Source: a bacterium
GTDB taxonomy: Bacteria > Krumholzibacteriota > Krumholzibacteriia > Krumholzibacteriales > Krumholzibacteriaceae
Assembly (NCBI GenBank): GCA_017885175.1
Contig: JAFNGP010000063.1
Span: 1 to 8,946 of the forward strand
DNA length: 8,946 bases
Direction of reading: 5' to 3'
A model generated the notes under the pieces. It was not told the origin of the DNA. It was given only the letters and a program-made list of their open reading frames with translations, and did no database searches. The first letter of the stretch is position 1, and every line of letters starts with the position of its first letter. Below are positions 7,301 through 8,946 of the stretch, piece after piece. Position numbers and translations under genes: made by a program.

Positions 7301-7842
7301 GCGTCCGCTATCTCCCGGTCTCGGTCATAGACGATCGTGTCCGCGTACATCGTGCGCGTGCTGTCCTCGGCGCTCACGTTGCCGGTCAAAACGGCGATCC
7401 GCCGGTCCCGGTCGTATTTCGCGCGGTCGCAGCGGGCCTTCCATCCGCGATCGGCGAATCGCACGTGCCCGGCGAGCTCGAGCATATTGGTCAGGCCGAA
7501 ATACTCTCCGACGTCGCTCAGCATCGTCGCCGTCCCGTCGACGACGCGCACGCTGTCGTAGAGGACGATGTAGCGCCGGATCGGATAATGCTTGCCGCGG
7601 GCGCTCGTTATCGTCGTGGTCGCGTGATCGATCCGCACTCCTCCGTCGAGATAGACGACGCGCTCGCCCGCTTCGAGGCTCGATCTGAGGCTCGCCGACG
7701 TCACGCGGTAGACCGACGTGTCGGACGCCGCCGGCTCCTCCCGCGCTCCGGCCGTCGACGGATCCTGGGCTCCGGCGCGCGGCCCTCCGGCCGCGGCCAG
7801 AAGGCCGAGCGCGGCGAGGAACAAGAGTGCGAATTGCTTCAT
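4327..7842 (-). CDS. lptD: LptD/OstA-like LPS-assembly outer-membrane protein (1171 aa)
   Basis: This is the outer-membrane component of LPS transport: LptD with LptE inserts LPS into the outer leaflet after LptA delivers it across the periplasm. Residues 1-25 are a signal peptide (FALLFLAALGLLAAAGG, cleavage near AGA). Residues about 55-540 hold a long series of OstA/LptA-type beta-jellyroll units, recognisable by repeated phrases such as YLDGGVRID, MLELAGHVRF, IAVLTGNVSA, EIADATGRVVI and LLEATGAPVL. The TTCDYTRPHYSFHADKM segment (541-557) and MPVFYLPYMVNSLRRTRSSG (577-596) mark the entry to the LptD beta-barrel, which fills the remainder. The C-terminus ends in aromatic-rich strands (RYYFEIRIK ... 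GSFFGN). It is clearly longer than the E. coli protein (784 aa) because of the extended N-terminal part. Cysteines lie near 138, 261, 543 and 1128; these could support interdomain disulfides as in E. coli, but pairing is unproven. The ribosome binding site is weak. It follows the ROK kinase gene by about 60 bp. Confidence 0.93.
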   Translation of the reverse strand: MKQFALLFLAALGLLAAAGGPRAGAQDPSTAGAREEPAASDTSVYRVTSASLRSSLEAGERVVYLDGGVRIDHATTTITSARGKHYPIRRYIVLYDSVRVVDGTATMLSDVGEYFGLTNMLELAGHVRFADRGWKARCDRAKYDRDRRIAVLTGNVSAEDSTRTMYADTIVYDRDREIADATGRVVIIDDVEDYSIAGKHARFDRVKKEAVVDVRPVLTFDLKSEERGTVTSRLMRFGVDRKIGIAEGDVQMVKGETRASCDSAAIYDEEGRAELSGNPRATNGRSSMSGKRMILWYNKDEVERVVLPETGRLAESPKPGSHWTEDSWIEGDSIAIYLSKEKVDSVTILKNARSMYYPVEGDSNKVSNNYSTGDRMFFVFKEGDLDYVRISGASTGLYKYVNLAPKETIDSLAASIDSTLRYKSFRKSNERVQYNADRIEYFARTENVLLNGRSFLKYQNSSLTARRIDFNSRLNLLEATGAPVLEEKEQRMFGDDMGYDLDSEGGMIVDGSTKYGDGYYQGENIFKVGGDVLKVYNSTYTTCDYTRPHYSFHADKMKVYINDKIVSGPIFLYIGKMPVFYLPYMVNSLRRTRSSGFLKPNFDIGIGSREGRFIQGLGYYWATNDYTDFLLTADFNERRSVRFHLVNKYVVRYVMDGDARFDYVQNFGSKQNNFRKSNEWMLESQHAQTFSPSASFNSSLKFVSSDEAQTSIDRSQDITRFVDRRVYSSGSFRKTWGGTSLSLSATRDQKLNVILPTEARVSSTLPSFSINFPQRSLWFGGARPKGEQGLWERGLGSVMFTPKISATRTREQRIARSYSRISTGYNMGFNRQVRLGFVGLNPSVNMGWSYAKLLTYKINQGYESLYNAGSRPREMNEFSMNLGSDLSAKAFGTFYPRIGPLVGIRHTVTPSVRYGFTPKLNAQQRRSLSFQWGLDNSIDLKLKKGAQETKSSDVLAWYIAGSYNPELSASAAFSDISSRSQLRIGNYLTFNLNNRYSPYRGKILSNDFGMSFNLSLRGPLKYPASWTAPERERIAAALDGEKNPATPPPSEGIAPGNAGGTAGWSLAIGYDLSEAWSEGTSRTTRSNLRYNGSAQISRGWSLAVNGYYNIEARDFTQQSYRLERDLHCWQASFIHERTANDWRYYFEIRIKAHPEIKYERGTRAVGSFFGN

Positions 7843-7903
7843 TGCGATCCCGTCGGCAGCGGGCGTTCGAGCCCCCGCCGTTTCCCCCGAAACCCCGCTC
7901 CGC

Positions 7904-8848
7904 TCACCGGCGCCCGTTCAGGCGGCCGAGAGCGAGGAGCGAAACACCGATGAACGAGGCGCGGTTCCCGAGCTCGGCCGGGACGATCCGCACCGAGGCC
8001 ATCGCCTCGTCCATACGGCAGTCCCGCACGGTGGCCCGCGCGGGTTCGAGAATGAGATCCCCCGCGCCCGCGACCCCGCCCCCGATCGCGATCGCCTCGG
8101 GCGCGAGGATGTGAACGACGTTCGCGAGAGCGATTCCGAGCCAGCGTCCCGTTTCCCTGAACGCGGCCGCGGCGATGGCGTCCCCGGACGCCGCGGCGCG
8201 CGAAAGCGCCTCGACGGTAGGAGAAGCGCCCCAGGCGCTTCTCGATTCGCCGGCCCTCGCGAGCATTCCGGCCGCGCGCTCGACGATCGCATTCGCGCCG
8301 ATGAGCGCCTCGAGACATCCGCGATTGCCGCACGCGCAGAGCGGGCCGTCGGCGCATATGACCGCATGGCCGATCTCTCCCGCAAAACCGGACGAGCCCC
8401 GATAGAGCGCCCCGTTGACGACGATGCCGCCGCCCACCCCCGTTCCGAGGGTGAGACACACGAAATTCTTCAATCCCCGCCCCGCTCCCTTCGCCCACTC
8501 TCCGTACGCGGCCGCGTTCGCGTCGTTCTCGACGATCGCGGGCACGCCGAGCGCGCGCTCGAAGATGTCCCGCAGCGGGACGTTCTCCCATCCCCTCAGG
8601 TTGGGCGAGACATGCAGGAAACCGCGCTCGCCGTCGACGAGCCCCGCGCAATCGACGCCTGCGGCGGCGATCTTTCCTTGCACGTCCCCGCTCTCCCCGA
8701 GCCAGAGGCGCACGCGGGCGGCGGCCGCCTCGGGACCCTCTTCCGGCCGCGTCGGTATCTTTCCCGATCCCCGTATGTCTCCTTCTCCCTCGACGAGCCC
8801 GAGCTTGATATCCGTCCCGCCGATATCGACACCCAGCACGAGAGTCAT
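7904..8848 (-). CDS. ROK-family sugar kinase, glucokinase-like (314 aa)
   Basis: It probably phosphorylates glucose or a related hexose or amino sugar with ATP in the cytoplasm. All ROK hallmarks are visible: the phosphate-binding DIGGT (8-12), ENDANAAA with the catalytic Asp109, the ROK signature region LTLGTGVGGGIVVNGALY (132-149), EIGH (158-161), and the structural zinc site made by H161 and C171-A-C-G-N-R-G-C178. IAIGGGVA (253-260) is the second adenosine motif. There is no N-terminal helix-turn-helix, so it is a kinase rather than a NagC/XylR-type repressor. The start chosen is 8848, which has AAAGGA six bases upstream and gives MTLVLGVDIGGT. An ATG at 8863 overlaps the preceding stop as TGATG and would add MKGTR; it lacks its own Shine-Dalgarno but could be used by coupling. 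It is in an operon with folC. Specificity (glucose, mannose, fructose, ManNAc) cannot be settled from sequence. Confidence 0.93.
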   Translation of the reverse strand: MTLVLGVDIGGTDIKLGLVEGEGDIRGSGKIPTRPEEGPEAAAARVRLWLGESGDVQGKIAAAGVDCAGLVDGERGFLHVSPNLRGWENVPLRDIFERALGVPAIVENDANAAAYGEWAKGAGRGLKNFVCLTLGTGVGGGIVVNGALYRGSSGFAGEIGHAVICADGPLCACGNRGCLEALIGANAIVERAAGMLARAGESRSAWGASPTVEALSRAAASGDAIAAAAFRETGRWLGIALANVVHILAPEAIAIGGGVAGAGDLILEPARATVRDCRMDEAMASVRIVPAELGNRASFIGVSLLALGRLNGRR

Positions 8849-8862
8849 GCGCGTTCCTTTCA

Positions 8863-8946
8863 TCAGAGAAATGGCGCGGCCTCTTCGACCGTGTGATGCG
8901 AGCCCATGATCACGATCGTATCGGACGGCGCTGCGCCTCTGCGCGC
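8863..8946 (-). CDS. folC: C-terminal fragment of a probable folylpolyglutamate/dihydrofolate synthase
   Basis: The last 27 codons of a gene running in from the right edge end at a TGA (8863-8865). The residues include DTIVIMGSHHTVEEAAPFL, which fits the C-terminal strand and helix of FolC, where a G-S-[FHY]-x-T-V-x-E-A pattern precedes the end of the protein. FolC adds glutamates to folates and/or makes dihydrofolate, in the cytoplasm. The stop overlaps a downstream ATG (TGATG), indicating an operon with the ROK kinase gene. The call rests on about 20 residues only, so a different Mur-ligase-like family member remains possible. Confidence 0.6.
   Translation of the reverse strand, partial: ARRGAAPSDTIVIMGSHHTVEEAAPFL

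Noticed and set aside
7843..7903. Possible hairpin between the ROK kinase and lptD genes
   Set aside because: Only about 5 bp of pairing (GCGGG with CCCGC) and no T-tract; not convincing as a terminator or regulator.
5785..7953. Long plus-strand open frame (722 codons)
   Set aside because: It is fully antisense to lptD, has low-complexity Arg/Val/Asp composition and no ribosome binding site or domain; a shadow frame.

Overview
This is a GC-rich window from a diderm (LPS-type outer membrane) bacterium. The evidence for that is a large LptD/OstA-like outer-membrane LPS-assembly protein, a lipoprotein multiheme cytochrome c and several Sec signal peptides. Codon style and gene content recall candidate phyla such as Eisenbacteria or Krumholzibacteriota, or deltaproteobacterial-type lineages, but the placement is a guess. 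All supported genes lie on the minus strand, so transcription reads from high to low coordinates. The long plus-strand open frames are shadows of these genes. There is no gene-free stretch longer than about 160 bp.

Layout in transcription order: (1) the last 27 codons of a probable folC at the right edge; (2) a ROK-family sugar kinase touching it; (3) after 55-60 bp, lptD (1171 aa); (4) a sigma70-like promoter, then an HU-family DNA-binding protein gene with a perfect Shine-Dalgarno, closed by a strong intrinsic terminator; (5) a separate unit whose -10 box lies 6 nt before its ATG (predicted leaderless), encoding a lipoprotein that fuses a 5'-nucleotidase-like metallophosphatase domain to a tetraheme cytochrome c554-type domain; (6) an exported protein of unknown function, coupled to it by an ATGA overlap; (7) with its own putative promoter, a secreted metzincin-like zinc protease that runs off the left edge.

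The main discovery candidate is gene (5). A conventional gene caller splits it at an in-frame UGA (3613-3615), giving a 42-residue lipoprotein stub and a 401-aa cytochrome without a signal peptide. The frame is otherwise continuous. The UGA falls at what I recall as the second Cys of a P-C-G-C motif in homologues, and 21 nt downstream begins a perfect 7-bp hairpin with a GGC loop, at a distance and with a loop base that fit a bacterial SECIS. I read this as a possible selenocysteine-containing metallophosphatase/tetraheme cytochrome lipoprotein. Several phosphatase metal ligands are replaced, so the domain may be a redox module rather than a hydrolase. The alternatives are a nonsense mutation or a sequencing error; no selenocysteine machinery gene lies in the window.
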